NCBI RefSeq assembly: GCF_000188155.2 | Contig: NZ_KE124774.1 | Coordinates: forward strand, 2,176,356-2,240,355 | Source: Methylocystis sp. ATCC 49242 | GTDB taxonomy: Bacteria; Pseudomonadota; Alphaproteobacteria; Rhizobiales; Beijerinckiaceae | Direction of reading: 5' to 3' | Length of the DNA: 64,000 nt | Notes under the pieces: generated by a model | Seen by the model: the letters and a program-made list of their open reading frames with translations, nothing else | Databases searched by the model: none | What the model was told of the DNA's origin: nothing | Shown: positions 17,374 through 27,026 of the stretch, in pieces | How the letters are laid out: every line of letters starts with the position of its first letter | Position numbering within the stretch: the stretch's first letter is position 1 | Position numbers and translations under genes: made by a program

Positions 17374-18822
17374 ATGGGACTCATTGGAATTCTCGCCGGC
17401 CTTTCCGCGCTCATCTGGCTCGCCTATCGTGGCTGGAGCGTCCTTCTGCTGGCGCCGGCAGCGGCGCTCATCGCGGTCGCCTTCGCGCGCGAGCCGCTGC
17501 TCGCCCATTGGACGGTGACCTTCATGAACGGCGCCGCGCGCTTCGTTGCGCAGTTTTTCCCAATATTTCTTCTCGGCGCCTTGTTCGGGAAGCTGATGGA
17601 CGACAGCGGGTCGGTGACCGCGATCGCGCATTTCATGGCCGAGAAACTGGGGCCGAGCCGTGCGATCCTCTCGGTCGTGCTCGCAGGCGCTTTTGTCACC
17701 TATGGCGGCGTGAGCCTCTTCGTCGCCTTCTTCGTGCTCGCGCCGATGGCGCAAGAGCTTTTCCGCAAGGCCGGCACGCCGCGCCGCCTGGCGCCGGCCG
17801 CGATCGCGCTCGGAACCTCGACCTTCACCATGTCCGCGCTGCCGGGGACGCCGGCGATCCAGAACGCGATCCCCATGCCGTTCTTCGGCACGACGGCCTT
17901 CGCGGCGCCGGGCCTCGGCGTTATGGCCGCGATCATCATGTTCGTTTTCGGCATGTGGTGGCTGGCGCGGGCCGAACGCGCGGCGCGGCTGCGCGGCGAG
18001 GGCTATGGCGAGGATCCCGGCGCGACCGTCGATCCGATCGAGAATCAGATCATTCGCGAGAAGGCGGCTGTCGCGCATGAATTCGACCTTGCAGAAATCC
18101 CCCACGGCCATCGCGGCGACAAGCCGAATATCGTGGTGGCGTTCCTGCCGCTGATCGTCGTCGTCGGCGTCAATCTCGTCATGTCGCTCGGCGTCATACC
18201 GCGCATGGATGATTCATTTCTCTCCGAGGAGCGCTGGGGCCCGACGACGCTCGCCGCGGTCGGCGGCGTCTGGTCGGTGATCGTGGCGCTCGCCGTCGCC
18301 ATCGTGACGCTGATCGCCCTGAACTGGCGTCGCCTGACCGAAATTCGGGAAAGCGTCGACGCCGGCGTGACCGCTTCGGTCCTGCCGCTGCTCAGCGTCG
18401 CGAGCCTCGTGGGCTTCGGCGCCGTCGTCGCCGCGCTGCCGGCCTTTGCGGCGGTGCGAAGCTGGGTGCTGTCGATCGAGGGCGGGCCGCTCGTTTCGCT
18501 CGCCATCGCCACGAATGTCCTGGCGTCCCTGACCGGATCGGCCTCCGGCGGGCTCACGATTGCGCTCGACACGCTCGGGGAGACCTATCTGCGTCTTGCC
18601 GAGCAGAAGGGCATCGATCCGGCGCTCCTGCATCGCGTCGCGGTGATCGGCGCGGGAACGCTCGACAGCCTTCCCCACAATGGCGCCGTCGTGACCTTGC
18701 TCGCGGTGTGCGGCTGCACGCACAAGGAGAGCTATCTCGACATCATCGTCGTCGCGATCGTGAGCGCCATTCTCGCGCTTGTCGCCGTCATTGCTGTCGG
18801 GTCGGCGTTCGGGTCATTTTGA
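17374..18822 (+). CDS. GntP family permease (gluconate/hydroxybutyrate type)
   Basis: A 482-residue inner-membrane transporter with about 12 helices. It begins with GILAGLSALIWLAYRGWSVL and contains the family segments QFFPIFLLGALFGKLMDDSG, GGVSLFVAFFVLAPMA and LTGSASGGLTIALDTLGE. GntP members carry gluconate, other sugar acids or hydroxy acids with protons. In rhizobia a GntP permease after a patatin gene and before bdhA is associated with D-beta-hydroxybutyrate; no bdhA follows here. The start at 17374 was chosen because the longer frame overlaps the patatin gene. Confidence 0.85.
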   Translation: MGLIGILAGLSALIWLAYRGWSVLLLAPAAALIAVAFAREPLLAHWTVTFMNGAARFVAQFFPIFLLGALFGKLMDDSGSVTAIAHFMAEKLGPSRAILSVVLAGAFVTYGGVSLFVAFFVLAPMAQELFRKAGTPRRLAPAAIALGTSTFTMSALPGTPAIQNAIPMPFFGTTAFAAPGLGVMAAIIMFVFGMWWLARAERAARLRGEGYGEDPGATVDPIENQIIREKAAVAHEFDLAEIPHGHRGDKPNIVVAFLPLIVVVGVNLVMSLGVIPRMDDSFLSEERWGPTTLAAVGGVWSVIVALAVAIVTLIALNWRRLTEIRESVDAGVTASVLPLLSVASLVGFGAVVAALPAFAAVRSWVLSIEGGPLVSLAIATNVLASLTGSASGGLTIALDTLGETYLRLAEQKGIDPALLHRVAVIGAGTLDSLPHNGAVVTLLAVCGCTHKESYLDIIVVAIVSAILALVAVIAVGSAFGSF

Positions 18823-19059
18823 GTTGGTCAACGATCGGGCCGGGCAACCCCGCGCCAACTTGTCGCGTATGCCGGGGCGCGGGTCAGGGCCTTATTGTTC
18901 GGTCGCGTCACGCGCGGCTGGTGCCGCTCCTGACAGCGTCGTCAGGCTTGTGCGGCGAGACATGTTCGCTTTGGCGGCAGGTTGTTTTCAGCGCGACGGA
19001 CGCGGTCAAGTCGGGCGAAGCGGCCACAATTTGCAACCATTCCAGAAGCTCGCGGCGCT

Positions 19060-20664
19060 TTATGGCCAGGGACCCTTATCTGCTTCGTATGCTTCGTCAG
19101 CACGGGCGATCTCGGCGTTGCGCGTCGTCGGCGACCAGCCGCCGCCGAGCGCCTGATAAAGGCTGACGGCCGACTGGAAATGCGCGAGGCGGGCCAAAAC
19201 GAGATTAAAGTCGTATTGAAAGTAAGTGGTCTGCACGGTCGACAGCGTGATCACGTCGATCGTGCCCTCGAGGAGTTGCGCCTGTGCGGCGTTGAGGGCG
19301 ATCTTCGACATAGCGAGCGCTTCCTCGCCGATTTTCACGCTCTTCGCCGTTTCCTTTGCGGCGATGAGCGCGCTTTCTGTATCGGCGAGCGCGGCGAGAA
19401 TGCGCTGGCGATAGAGCGCGGCGGCCTCCTTGTAGCGTCCCTGTTCGAGTTGATACCGGCCTTGCAGATTGAATCCGTCGAACAGAGGCTGCGCGAGATT
19501 GGAGCCGATCTCCCAGGCGACCGCTTCCGGCCGCAGCAGATTGCGCAGGACGATGCTCTGCAGCCCATATTGGCCGTTGAGTGTGATCGACGGAAAGAAG
19601 GCCGCGCGCGCCCGCAGAACCGAAAACTCGCGTGACGCGAGAATCGCTTCGGCTTCCGCCACATCGGGCCGTCGCAGGAGGACTTCGGAGGGAAGCCCCG
19701 GATCGAGGCGCGGGTAACGCAACCCTTTCAGGGATCCACCCTTGACATCAATCGTTTCTGGCGTCTCGCCGAGAAGGACGGCCAGAGTGACCTTCGTTTG
19801 CCGCAGAATTTGCTCCAGCGGCGGAATTGTCGCCTTTTGTCCCGCGAGAACCGCAGCCTGCTGTCCATAATCGAGCATAGTCGCGGCGCCCTTTTCGAGG
19901 CGCGCGGTGATGGCCCCGAGCACATGGTCAGCGATGCGCACATGCTCCACCGCAATTTTCAACTGGTCCTGCACGGCGAGAACCTGAAGATAGGCGTTCA
20001 TGACAGCGGCGAGCGTGGCGATCTCGACGACGTCCCGGTCGAAGCGCGATGCATTCGCAAGAATGCGGGCGGCGTTCGAGGCGCTCTGGTTCTTGCCCCA
20101 GAAATCGATCTCGTAGCTCGCGTTCAATCCGAGCGTAAAGAGATTGGTGCGCGTCGCGCTGAACGACGCAAGGCTTTCGGCGAGGGCCGCCGCCTCGTCC
20201 TTGCCGGCGCCCTGCAGGAGGGCTTTGGTCGGGTTGAAGTTGGGGACTTCGCCGATGACGGTCCCCGGAACCTGTGCGCGCTGCGCATTGGCGCCGAAAT
20301 TGATCGACGGCCACAACGCGGAACTGACGATGCGGGCGTTGGCGTCGGCCTGGTCGATACGGGCGACGGCGGCGGCGATGGCGAGGTTGTCCGAGAGCGC
20401 GCGCGACGTGAATTCGGTAAGCTCCTTCGAGCCGAATTTGCCGGCGAAATCCGAACCCGATGCAATTGGCCGCGCAGATTTTGGCTTTGCTTCGTTGAAC
20501 CGCTCCGGCGGCGGAACCGCCAAATCCGGCTTTTCCCAATCCAGATTGCAACTCGACAGCCCGGCGACGGCCACCGTTATGGCGAGGGAGGTCCATGTGC
20601 GCCGCCATGCGCGCCGCTGTCTAGCTCGAAACCGTCTCGATCGCGCCAACGCCGTGGTCCGCAC
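19060..20664 (-). CDS. Outer membrane efflux lipoprotein (NodT/TolC family)
   Basis: A protein of about 534 residues. The N-terminus has a basic stretch, a hydrophobic segment and the lipobox LSSC, so it is probably lipid-anchored. Two outer-membrane-efflux repeats follow, with typical motifs: FTSRALSDNLAIAAAVARID, ALNASYEIDFWGKN-like text, PSEVLLRRPDVAEAEAILAS and RARAAFFPSITLNGQYG. It forms the trimeric exit duct of a tripartite pump. The start is uncertain: GTG at 20664 is chosen because it gives a compact signal peptide; the frame extends back to 20844. The gene is divergent from the adaptor and RND pump genes 245 bases away, its probable partners. Confidence 0.85.
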   Translation of the reverse strand: MRTTALARSRRFRARQRRAWRRTWTSLAITVAVAGLSSCNLDWEKPDLAVPPPERFNEAKPKSARPIASGSDFAGKFGSKELTEFTSRALSDNLAIAAAVARIDQADANARIVSSALWPSINFGANAQRAQVPGTVIGEVPNFNPTKALLQGAGKDEAAALAESLASFSATRTNLFTLGLNASYEIDFWGKNQSASNAARILANASRFDRDVVEIATLAAVMNAYLQVLAVQDQLKIAVEHVRIADHVLGAITARLEKGAATMLDYGQQAAVLAGQKATIPPLEQILRQTKVTLAVLLGETPETIDVKGGSLKGLRYPRLDPGLPSEVLLRRPDVAEAEAILASREFSVLRARAAFFPSITLNGQYGLQSIVLRNLLRPEAVAWEIGSNLAQPLFDGFNLQGRYQLEQGRYKEAAALYRQRILAALADTESALIAAKETAKSVKIGEEALAMSKIALNAAQAQLLEGTIDVITLSTVQTTYFQYDFNLVLARLAHFQSAVSLYQALGGGWSPTTRNAEIARADEAYEADKGPWP

Positions 20665-20908
20665 TTTTTCCCCGCGCGCGTTTTCCCGCTGCTCCCGGCG
20701 GGAAGCAGTTCGACAGATGCCTTCCACATTTTGTATTATCGTGTCTCGCTGGCGAACCGGGGCCGCGCGTCCGACCGCTTCGCCTTTATCCACAATAAAA
20801 TGGATTTCAGCGAGCGGTCCATGCAGACCGCGCAGCATTTTCATTCTACGGATTTAGGAATATTTCAATATTGGAAAAAGAATAGTGAGTCTCGTCAGGC
20901 AAGGGGCA

Positions 20909-21994
20909 ATGACGTCATTTCACTGGCGTTTTCTATGGTGCGTGTCGGCGCTTGCGCTGATGCTTGCCGCCTGCGGCCGGGACGCGCAGGACGAAGCGCA
21001 GGCGGCCCGCCCGGTGCGCGCGATCGTCATAGAAAAAAGCAAGCTCGGCGAAACTATTGAACTGACTGGTGTAATTCAGCCGGAAAACGAAGTCGCGCTC
21101 TCCTTTCGGATCGGCGGCCGCATCGTCGAACGCCTGGTTGGAACCGGCGACGCGGTCAAGGCCGGCCAGTTGCTCGCGCGGCTCGACTCGCAAAATGAGA
21201 TGAACGCGCTTCGCTCGGCGCAGGCGCGTCTCACCGCGGCGCAGGGGCGTTCGCGCGAGGCGCGCAACATCTTTGCCCGCGAGCAGTCTCTTCTCGCGCG
21301 CCGCTACACGACGAAAACAAAATTCGACCAGGCGCTCACCGCGGTGGAAACGGCGAAGTCGGACATCGAGGACGCGACGGCGCAGCTCAAGATTGCACAG
21401 GATAATGTAAGTTATACAGAGCTTAAATCCGACGTCTCCGGAACGATCGTCGCGCGAGCGGCGGAAGCGGGCGAAGTGGTTCAGCCTGGCCAGATGATCT
21501 TTCGCCTGGCCCGGACAGGGGGGTGGGACGCCGTCTTCGACGCGCCTGCGCGTATTTTGCGCGATGCGACGCGCGACGCGCGCGTCGATCTGGCCCTGAC
21601 CGATGATCGGAGCGTGACCGCCGTCGGCCGGGTTCGTCAGGTGGACCCGCAGGCGGACCCTGCGACGCGCACATTTCGCGTCCGTGTGACGATTCTGTCG
21701 CCGCCGCCGGCCATGCGGCTTGGCGCCACCGTTTCCGGCCGCATCAGGCTGGATCCGAAGGCCGCGATCGCGATTCCCGCAAGCGCGCTGACGGAAACGG
21801 ACGGCCAGCCGAGCGTCTGGGTGGTCGATCGCGCATCGATGACTGTTTCCTTGCGCAAGATCAAGGTTTCGCGCTTCTCCAGCGACGTCGTCATCGTCAC
21901 GGAAGGCCTCAAGGCCGAGGACACCATCGTCACGGCGGGCGTTCAGGCGCTGCATCCCGGCCAGAAGGTCCGCCTGCTGGAGGCGCGGGAATGA
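20909..21994 (+). CDS. RND efflux periplasmic adaptor (HlyD/AcrA family lipoprotein)
   Basis: A 361-residue membrane-fusion protein. The signal peptide ends in the lipobox LAAC (residues 17-20). The lipoyl-type domain (GVIQPENEVALSFRIGGRI) is split by an alpha-hairpin (residues 85-155) and followed by a beta-barrel and membrane-proximal domain (PADPATRTFRVRV-type strand; IPASALTETDGQPSVWVVD). It bridges the RND pump to the outer-membrane channel. AAGGGGC stands before the ATG at 20909. Its stop overlaps the RND gene start by four bases. Confidence 0.88.
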   Translation: MTSFHWRFLWCVSALALMLAACGRDAQDEAQAARPVRAIVIEKSKLGETIELTGVIQPENEVALSFRIGGRIVERLVGTGDAVKAGQLLARLDSQNEMNALRSAQARLTAAQGRSREARNIFAREQSLLARRYTTKTKFDQALTAVETAKSDIEDATAQLKIAQDNVSYTELKSDVSGTIVARAAEAGEVVQPGQMIFRLARTGGWDAVFDAPARILRDATRDARVDLALTDDRSVTAVGRVRQVDPQADPATRTFRVRVTILSPPPAMRLGATVSGRIRLDPKAAIAIPASALTETDGQPSVWVVDRASMTVSLRKIKVSRFSSDVVIVTEGLKAEDTIVTAGVQALHPGQKVRLLEARE

Positions 21995-24900
21995 GCGGCC
22001 TCAATCTCTCAGCCTGGGCGCTCCGACACAAATCCTTCATGGTCTATTGCATGATCGCGGTGACCGTGGCGGGTTTGAGCTCCTATTTCAGTCTGGGGCG
22101 CGACGAAGATCCTAATTTCACTTTCCGAACGATGGTGGTGCAGGCGTTCTGGCCGGGCGCAACCATCGACGACACCCTCAAACAGGTGACCGAGCGTATC
22201 GAGCGCAAGCTCCAGGAGACGAAGAGCCTCGATTTCATTCGCAGCTACACGACTGCCGGATCAGCGACGATTTTTGTCAATCTGAAAGGCGCTACGCCTC
22301 CTTCGGAAGTCCCTGACATATGGTACCAGGTGCGCAAGAACATCGGCGACATTCGCCACACCTTGCCCGCCGGCGTCGTGGGGCCCGGTTTCAACGATGA
22401 TTTCGGCGACACCTATGGAATCATTTATGGATTCACCGCCGATGGCTTCACGCAGCGAGAATTGCGCGACTATGTCGAGAAAGTCCGTTCGACGCTCCTC
22501 GGCGTGCCGGATGTCTCCAAAATCGACGTGCTTGGCGCACAGGACGAGCGGATCTTCGTCGAATTTTCGACGCGGCACCTCGCCGGACTTGGAATCGACC
22601 GTTCGCAGTTGATCGCGGCGCTCCAGCAGCAGAACGCGGTCAGCCCCTCCGGGGTCGTCCAGACGGGTGACGAGAAGCTTTCGCTGCGCGTCTCCGGCGG
22701 GTTCGATTCCGAGACGGATATTCTCGCCATCAACATTCTCGCCAATGGCCGGTTGGTGCGACTGCGCGACATCGCCGAGATCAGACGCGCTCCCGTCGAT
22801 CCGCCGCAGCCCATGTTTCGCGTCAACGGGCGTCCGGCGATCGGACTGGCCGTCGCCATGCGGGCCGGCGGCGACGTTCTGGCGCTCGGCGCCAATATTT
22901 CCAAAGCCATGAAAGAAGCGACCACCGATCTGCCGGTTGGCGTCGAGCCGATCCTCGTCGCCAACCAGCCGCAAATCGTCGAACACGCCATCGGCGATTT
23001 CATGTCGTCGTTGTGGCAGGCGATTGCGATCATCATGGCGGTCAGTCTGGTGAGCCTCGGGCTGCGCGCGGGCGCCGTCGTCGCGATCTCCATACCGCTC
23101 ACTCTCGCAATCGTGTTTCCCATCATGCAGATGGCGGGCATCGACCTTCAGAGAATTTCACTCGGCGCGCTGATCATCGCGCTGGGCCTGCTCGTCGACG
23201 ACGCCATGACGACAGTGGACGTGATGACCTCGCGCCTGGCGCTCGGCGACGACAAGGAGGCGGCGGCGAGCTACGCCTATGACAGCGTTGCGATGGCGAT
23301 GCTCACCGGCTCATTCGTCTCCGCCGCCGGCTTCGTGCCGATTGGCCTCGCGAAGAGTTCGGCCGGCGAATATACGTTTTCGATCTTTGCCGTGGTGTCG
23401 ATCGCGCTGATCGTCTCCTGGTTCGTCGCCGTGCTCTTTACGCCATTGATCGGCGTCCTTTTGCTGACGAAGCCCGAGGGACCGGTCGCCACGCAGGAGG
23501 GCCGGGTTATGGCGGCCTTCCGCGAGCTTCTTGTCAGCGCGATGCGAAACCGTTGGGTGACGATAGGCGCCACTCTTGCCTGTTTCGTTATTGCAATATT
23601 GGTCTCGCCCCTCGTGCCGCGGCAGTTCTTCCCCGCCTCCGACCGGCCCGAGCTCGTTGTGGACCTTTCGTTGCGACAGAACGCCTCGATCTACGCAAGC
23701 CAGGAGGCGACGGAGCGGCTGGAGAAAGTCTTGAAGGACGATCCCGACGTGGCGAGCTGGAGCGCCTATGTCGGTCGCGGCGCGATACGCTTCTATCTTC
23801 CTCTCAACGTGCAACTCGCGCATGATTTCTTCTCGCAATTCGTCATCATCGCAAAGGACGTGGAGGCGCGCGAACGCCTTCACAGGAAGCTGGAAACCGT
23901 TCTCGCGGACAGGTTTCCCGGGCTCGTCACGCGCATCGCGCCGCTCGAACTCGGGCCTCCCGTGGGATGGCCCGTGCAATATCGTGTGAGTGGCCCCGAT
24001 GTCGAAAAAGTGCGCGACATTGCGCTCGGTCTCGCGAAAGCGATGGGCGAGAGTCCCACCGTCACGCGGATCAATTTCGACTGGATCGAACCGGCCCGCG
24101 CCGTTCATGTGAAGGTCGATCAGGATCAGGCCCGGCTACTCGGATTGAGTTCGCAGGCCGTCGCCAGCGCGTTGCAGGGCGTCGCCACGGGCCAATCGAT
24201 CACGCAGGTCCGCGATGATATTTATCTCGTCGACGTCGTCGCGCGAGCGACGGACGAGCAGAGGATGTCGCTCGATACGCTGCAATCCTTGCAGATTCCC
24301 CTACCCAATGGAGGAGTCGCGCCCTTGAGCCAGCTGGCGACCTTCGAATTCCGCCAGGAAAGCCCGCTGATCTGGCGCCGCGACCGAACGCCGACCTTGA
24401 CCGTACAAGCCGACCCCGCGACGGGCCTCACCGCCGAAACGGCCGTGGCCGCGATCGCTCCCGCCGTCGCGTCGATGAATGCGAGCCTCCCGCCGCAATA
24501 TCGCATCGAGACGGGCGGGACCGTCGAGGAGAGCGCCAAATCCCAGGGCTCGGTGTTCGCGCGTGTGCCGCTGATGCTGTTCCTGATGACGACTTTCCTG
24601 ATGATCCAGTTGCAAAGCTTCAGCAGGATGTTTCTCGTCCTCGCGATCGTGCCGATGGGTCTCATCGGCATTATCGCAGCCCTGCTCATTTTCGGTAAGC
24701 CGCTCGGGTTCGTCGCGATCCTCGGCATTCTGTCGCTGCTCGGCATGATCGCGCGCAACGCGGTCATTCTCGTCGAGCAAATCGAGATCGAACGCCGCGA
24801 GCAGAGCGATCAGTGGAAGGCCGTCGTGGACGCGACGCTTTCGCGATTCCGCCCGATCATGCTGACGGCGATTTCGACCGTTCTCGGTCTCATCCCGATC

Positions 24901-25029
24901 GCGCCGACTGTCTTCTGGGGCCCCATGGCCTTCGCCATCATGGGCGGGTTGCTCGTCGCCACGGTTCTGACGCTGGTCGTCACGCCGGCGCTTTACGTGC
25001 TGTGGTTCGGCATAAGAGAAGCGGCCTGA
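21991..25029 (+). CDS. RND family efflux pump permease
   Basis: A 1012-residue inner-membrane pump of the AcrB/HAE family with two homologous halves. Each half has a first helix, a large periplasmic domain and a bundle of five helices. The proton-relay aspartates in helix 4 are visible as GLLVDDAMTTVDVM (about residue 400). The second half carries GILSLLGMIARNAVILVEQIE, and the C-terminus has the usual VTPALYVLWFG. It exports drugs, detergents or metabolites using the proton gradient; the VV-EEVK-like substrate residues do not allow a prediction. It is translationally coupled to the adaptor gene. Confidence 0.92.
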   Translation: MSGLNLSAWALRHKSFMVYCMIAVTVAGLSSYFSLGRDEDPNFTFRTMVVQAFWPGATIDDTLKQVTERIERKLQETKSLDFIRSYTTAGSATIFVNLKGATPPSEVPDIWYQVRKNIGDIRHTLPAGVVGPGFNDDFGDTYGIIYGFTADGFTQRELRDYVEKVRSTLLGVPDVSKIDVLGAQDERIFVEFSTRHLAGLGIDRSQLIAALQQQNAVSPSGVVQTGDEKLSLRVSGGFDSETDILAINILANGRLVRLRDIAEIRRAPVDPPQPMFRVNGRPAIGLAVAMRAGGDVLALGANISKAMKEATTDLPVGVEPILVANQPQIVEHAIGDFMSSLWQAIAIIMAVSLVSLGLRAGAVVAISIPLTLAIVFPIMQMAGIDLQRISLGALIIALGLLVDDAMTTVDVMTSRLALGDDKEAAASYAYDSVAMAMLTGSFVSAAGFVPIGLAKSSAGEYTFSIFAVVSIALIVSWFVAVLFTPLIGVLLLTKPEGPVATQEGRVMAAFRELLVSAMRNRWVTIGATLACFVIAILVSPLVPRQFFPASDRPELVVDLSLRQNASIYASQEATERLEKVLKDDPDVASWSAYVGRGAIRFYLPLNVQLAHDFFSQFVIIAKDVEARERLHRKLETVLADRFPGLVTRIAPLELGPPVGWPVQYRVSGPDVEKVRDIALGLAKAMGESPTVTRINFDWIEPARAVHVKVDQDQARLLGLSSQAVASALQGVATGQSITQVRDDIYLVDVVARATDEQRMSLDTLQSLQIPLPNGGVAPLSQLATFEFRQESPLIWRRDRTPTLTVQADPATGLTAETAVAAIAPAVASMNASLPPQYRIETGGTVEESAKSQGSVFARVPLMLFLMTTFLMIQLQSFSRMFLVLAIVPMGLIGIIAALLIFGKPLGFVAILGILSLLGMIARNAVILVEQIEIERREQSDQWKAVVDATLSRFRPIMLTAISTVLGLIPIAPTVFWGPMAFAIMGGLLVATVLTLVVTPALYVLWFGIREAA

Positions 25030-25054
25030 CGTGACGTCCGGGAATTGGCGAGCG

Positions 25055-25290
25055 CCAATATCGCTCCGAAACGACGCGCTTCCTCTTTGAAGACGCGACG
25101 CCGTCGTAATCGAACCCTGTCGAGCGCTCCGGCAGGATCGCCATTTCGCGCTTGATCTTTTCGTAAGGAACGGCGTCGAGCAGATGGCGGATGCAGTTTG
25201 ACCGGGCGCGGCGCCTGTCGTCCGAGGGGACAATATGCCAAGGCGCGAATTATTTGTCGGTCGCTTCGAACGTCATGTCTCCGACGCGCG
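25055..25290 (-). pseudogene. Polyphosphate kinase 2 (PPK2) C-terminal remnant
   Basis: The minus strand reads MTFEATDK, a TAA, then FAPWHIVPSDDRRRARSNCI, RHLLDAVPYEKIK, LPERS and SERY. These match the closing section of PPK2 proteins (FEATD-FAPW-IV-SDDK-RAR, IRHLL, PERY). There is an in-frame stop where family members have a tyrosine or threonine before FAPW, and nothing of the N-terminal kinase core is present. It is a relic directly behind the RND pump gene. PPK2 enzymes transfer phosphate between polyphosphate and nucleotides. Confidence 0.6.
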
Positions 25291-25352
25291 AATATTCGCA
25301 CCGTCGGCCTGGGGATGCACGCCGCGGACGTCTGCACGAGCTGCTGATTGTC

Positions 25353-26924
25353 CTATTTGTCAGCGGCCGCATCCAATGAGTCTATTATTCGCCACGAATG
25401 GTTCAGCGCTTTGTCGGCCCATTGCAATGCGAGCAGCGTCTCGTTAGCGGTCGAAGCCGGCGTCTGTTGACGCGCGACGGACTCCAGAATTTGCGCGCGA
25501 AGCGCCTTACGCTCCTCCGTGAGATGCGTAGCGGCGGCGCCGATCGCGTCCAGGATCGGTCCGCCGGTGATCCTCGCAGTCTCCTTCTGCGCGTCGAGCC
25601 ATGCGGCCAGCGCCTGCGCGCCTGCGCCTATAGCCTCCGTCCGCGTCGTGAAAGCAGCCGTCGCGGCGGATTCGCCCAGGTCTTCGAGTAGCTGCTTGAG
25701 ATGGTCGATCGCGTGACACAGGCGCACCAGGCGTGGCTCGACTTCGGCGAGATCGAGCGTTTCCAGCGACAACGACTCCAGAAAATGTTCGATCTGCCGC
25801 ACCGAGTCCTCGGGCGGTTGATAGGCGGTCCGGTCGCCGGCGAGCCGCCGGCGCACGGCGTCCACGGCGTCCCGCGCAACTTCGGACAGCGCCCTCCAGA
25901 CCGCTTCGAGGGCCACCGGCCCGCCGGCCTCCGCGAGCGCCGGCTCCAGTCTGCTGACGGCCGACTCCGTTCCTTTTCCCGACAAATTGACGATGAAACG
26001 CGCATAGGCGTCGAGCCAGGGGAAAAAGACGACGACGCCCATCAATTTGAACAGGCTGCTGAACGCGGCGACTGCGAGCACGCCGTCATAATCGTCGAAG
26101 CGTGAAACGACCCAGGTTGCGGCGTTGGCGAGCGGAGAGAGGAGCAACATGCCCAAGACGCCGACGACCAGGCTGAAAATGATATGCGCCAGGGCGGAGC
26201 GCCGGACCGCCAACCCGCCGCCCATCGTCCCGAGCGCGGCGCTGGTCGCGGCCGTGCCGATGCTTTGTCCGACCACCATGGCGCAGGCTTGCTGAAAGTT
26301 GAGGCTCCCCGCATGCAAAGCGACCAGGGTCGCGGCGGCGGCGGCGCTGGAGCTCTGCATGACGACCGTCATGACAACTCCAAGTCCCGCAAGCAGCCAT
26401 TTGGCGCCCCACCCTTCGCCGACGAAGGAGTCGACGTTCCAAGACACATTGCCCATGCCGGTCTGCAGATAATCCAGCCCGACGAAGATCAGGCCAAACC
26501 CCGCAAGGATGGCCCCGGCCGCGCGCCATTTGCCTTTGGCGACGAGCCACAGGAAGGCGCCGACGCCAACCAGCGGCATCGCAAAGGCGGAGATTTGCAC
26601 CCGGAAACCGAAGAAGGCTACGATCCATGGCGTCGTCGTCGTGCCGAATGTGGCGCCGATGAGCACGCCGATCGCTTGTGAAAAGCTGACCAGCCCGGCG
26701 CTGACGAAACCGATGACGGTCAGCACCGTGGCGCTCGACGATTGAACCAGCGCCGTGAAAACGGCGCCAAACAGGACTGCGCTGAAGCGGCCACGGACGA
26801 GTGTTTGCAGGGCGCGTCTGAGCGAATCCCCGGCGAGGCCCTTCAGGCCCTCGGTAAGATGGTGAATTCCAAGCAGGAAAAGCCCGAGGCCGCCCAGGAT
26901 CGTCATGACAGAAGTAGTGTCCAT
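25353..26924 (-). CDS. Na/Pi cotransporter family protein with PhoU-like C-terminal domain
   Basis: A 523-residue protein. Residues 1-310 are membrane-embedded with two inverted NptA/SLC34-like repeats. Each repeat carries the signature QSSS: VQSSSATVLTVIGFVSAG near residue 61 and MQSSSAAAAATLVALHAG near 191. It opens with GLGLFLLGIHHLTEGLKGLA. Residues about 350-520 are helical and resemble the PhoU-like domain that follows this transporter type in bacteria (YjbB/NptA type). It probably moves phosphate coupled to sodium. It is divergent from the P-type ATPase gene, with about 100 bases of shared promoter region. Confidence 0.88.
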   Translation of the reverse strand: MDTTSVMTILGGLGLFLLGIHHLTEGLKGLAGDSLRRALQTLVRGRFSAVLFGAVFTALVQSSSATVLTVIGFVSAGLVSFSQAIGVLIGATFGTTTTPWIVAFFGFRVQISAFAMPLVGVGAFLWLVAKGKWRAAGAILAGFGLIFVGLDYLQTGMGNVSWNVDSFVGEGWGAKWLLAGLGVVMTVVMQSSSAAAAATLVALHAGSLNFQQACAMVVGQSIGTAATSAALGTMGGGLAVRRSALAHIIFSLVVGVLGMLLLSPLANAATWVVSRFDDYDGVLAVAAFSSLFKLMGVVVFFPWLDAYARFIVNLSGKGTESAVSRLEPALAEAGGPVALEAVWRALSEVARDAVDAVRRRLAGDRTAYQPPEDSVRQIEHFLESLSLETLDLAEVEPRLVRLCHAIDHLKQLLEDLGESAATAAFTTRTEAIGAGAQALAAWLDAQKETARITGGPILDAIGAAATHLTEERKALRAQILESVARQQTPASTANETLLALQWADKALNHSWRIIDSLDAAADK

Positions 26925-27026
26925 CTGAGCGGCTCACGTCCATCAAAGCAAATACCAACGATAGAAGTTCGCTTTACTAATCCAACATGCTCAGACAGTA
27001 TCACATTCTTGATGGAGCGTTTGTCA

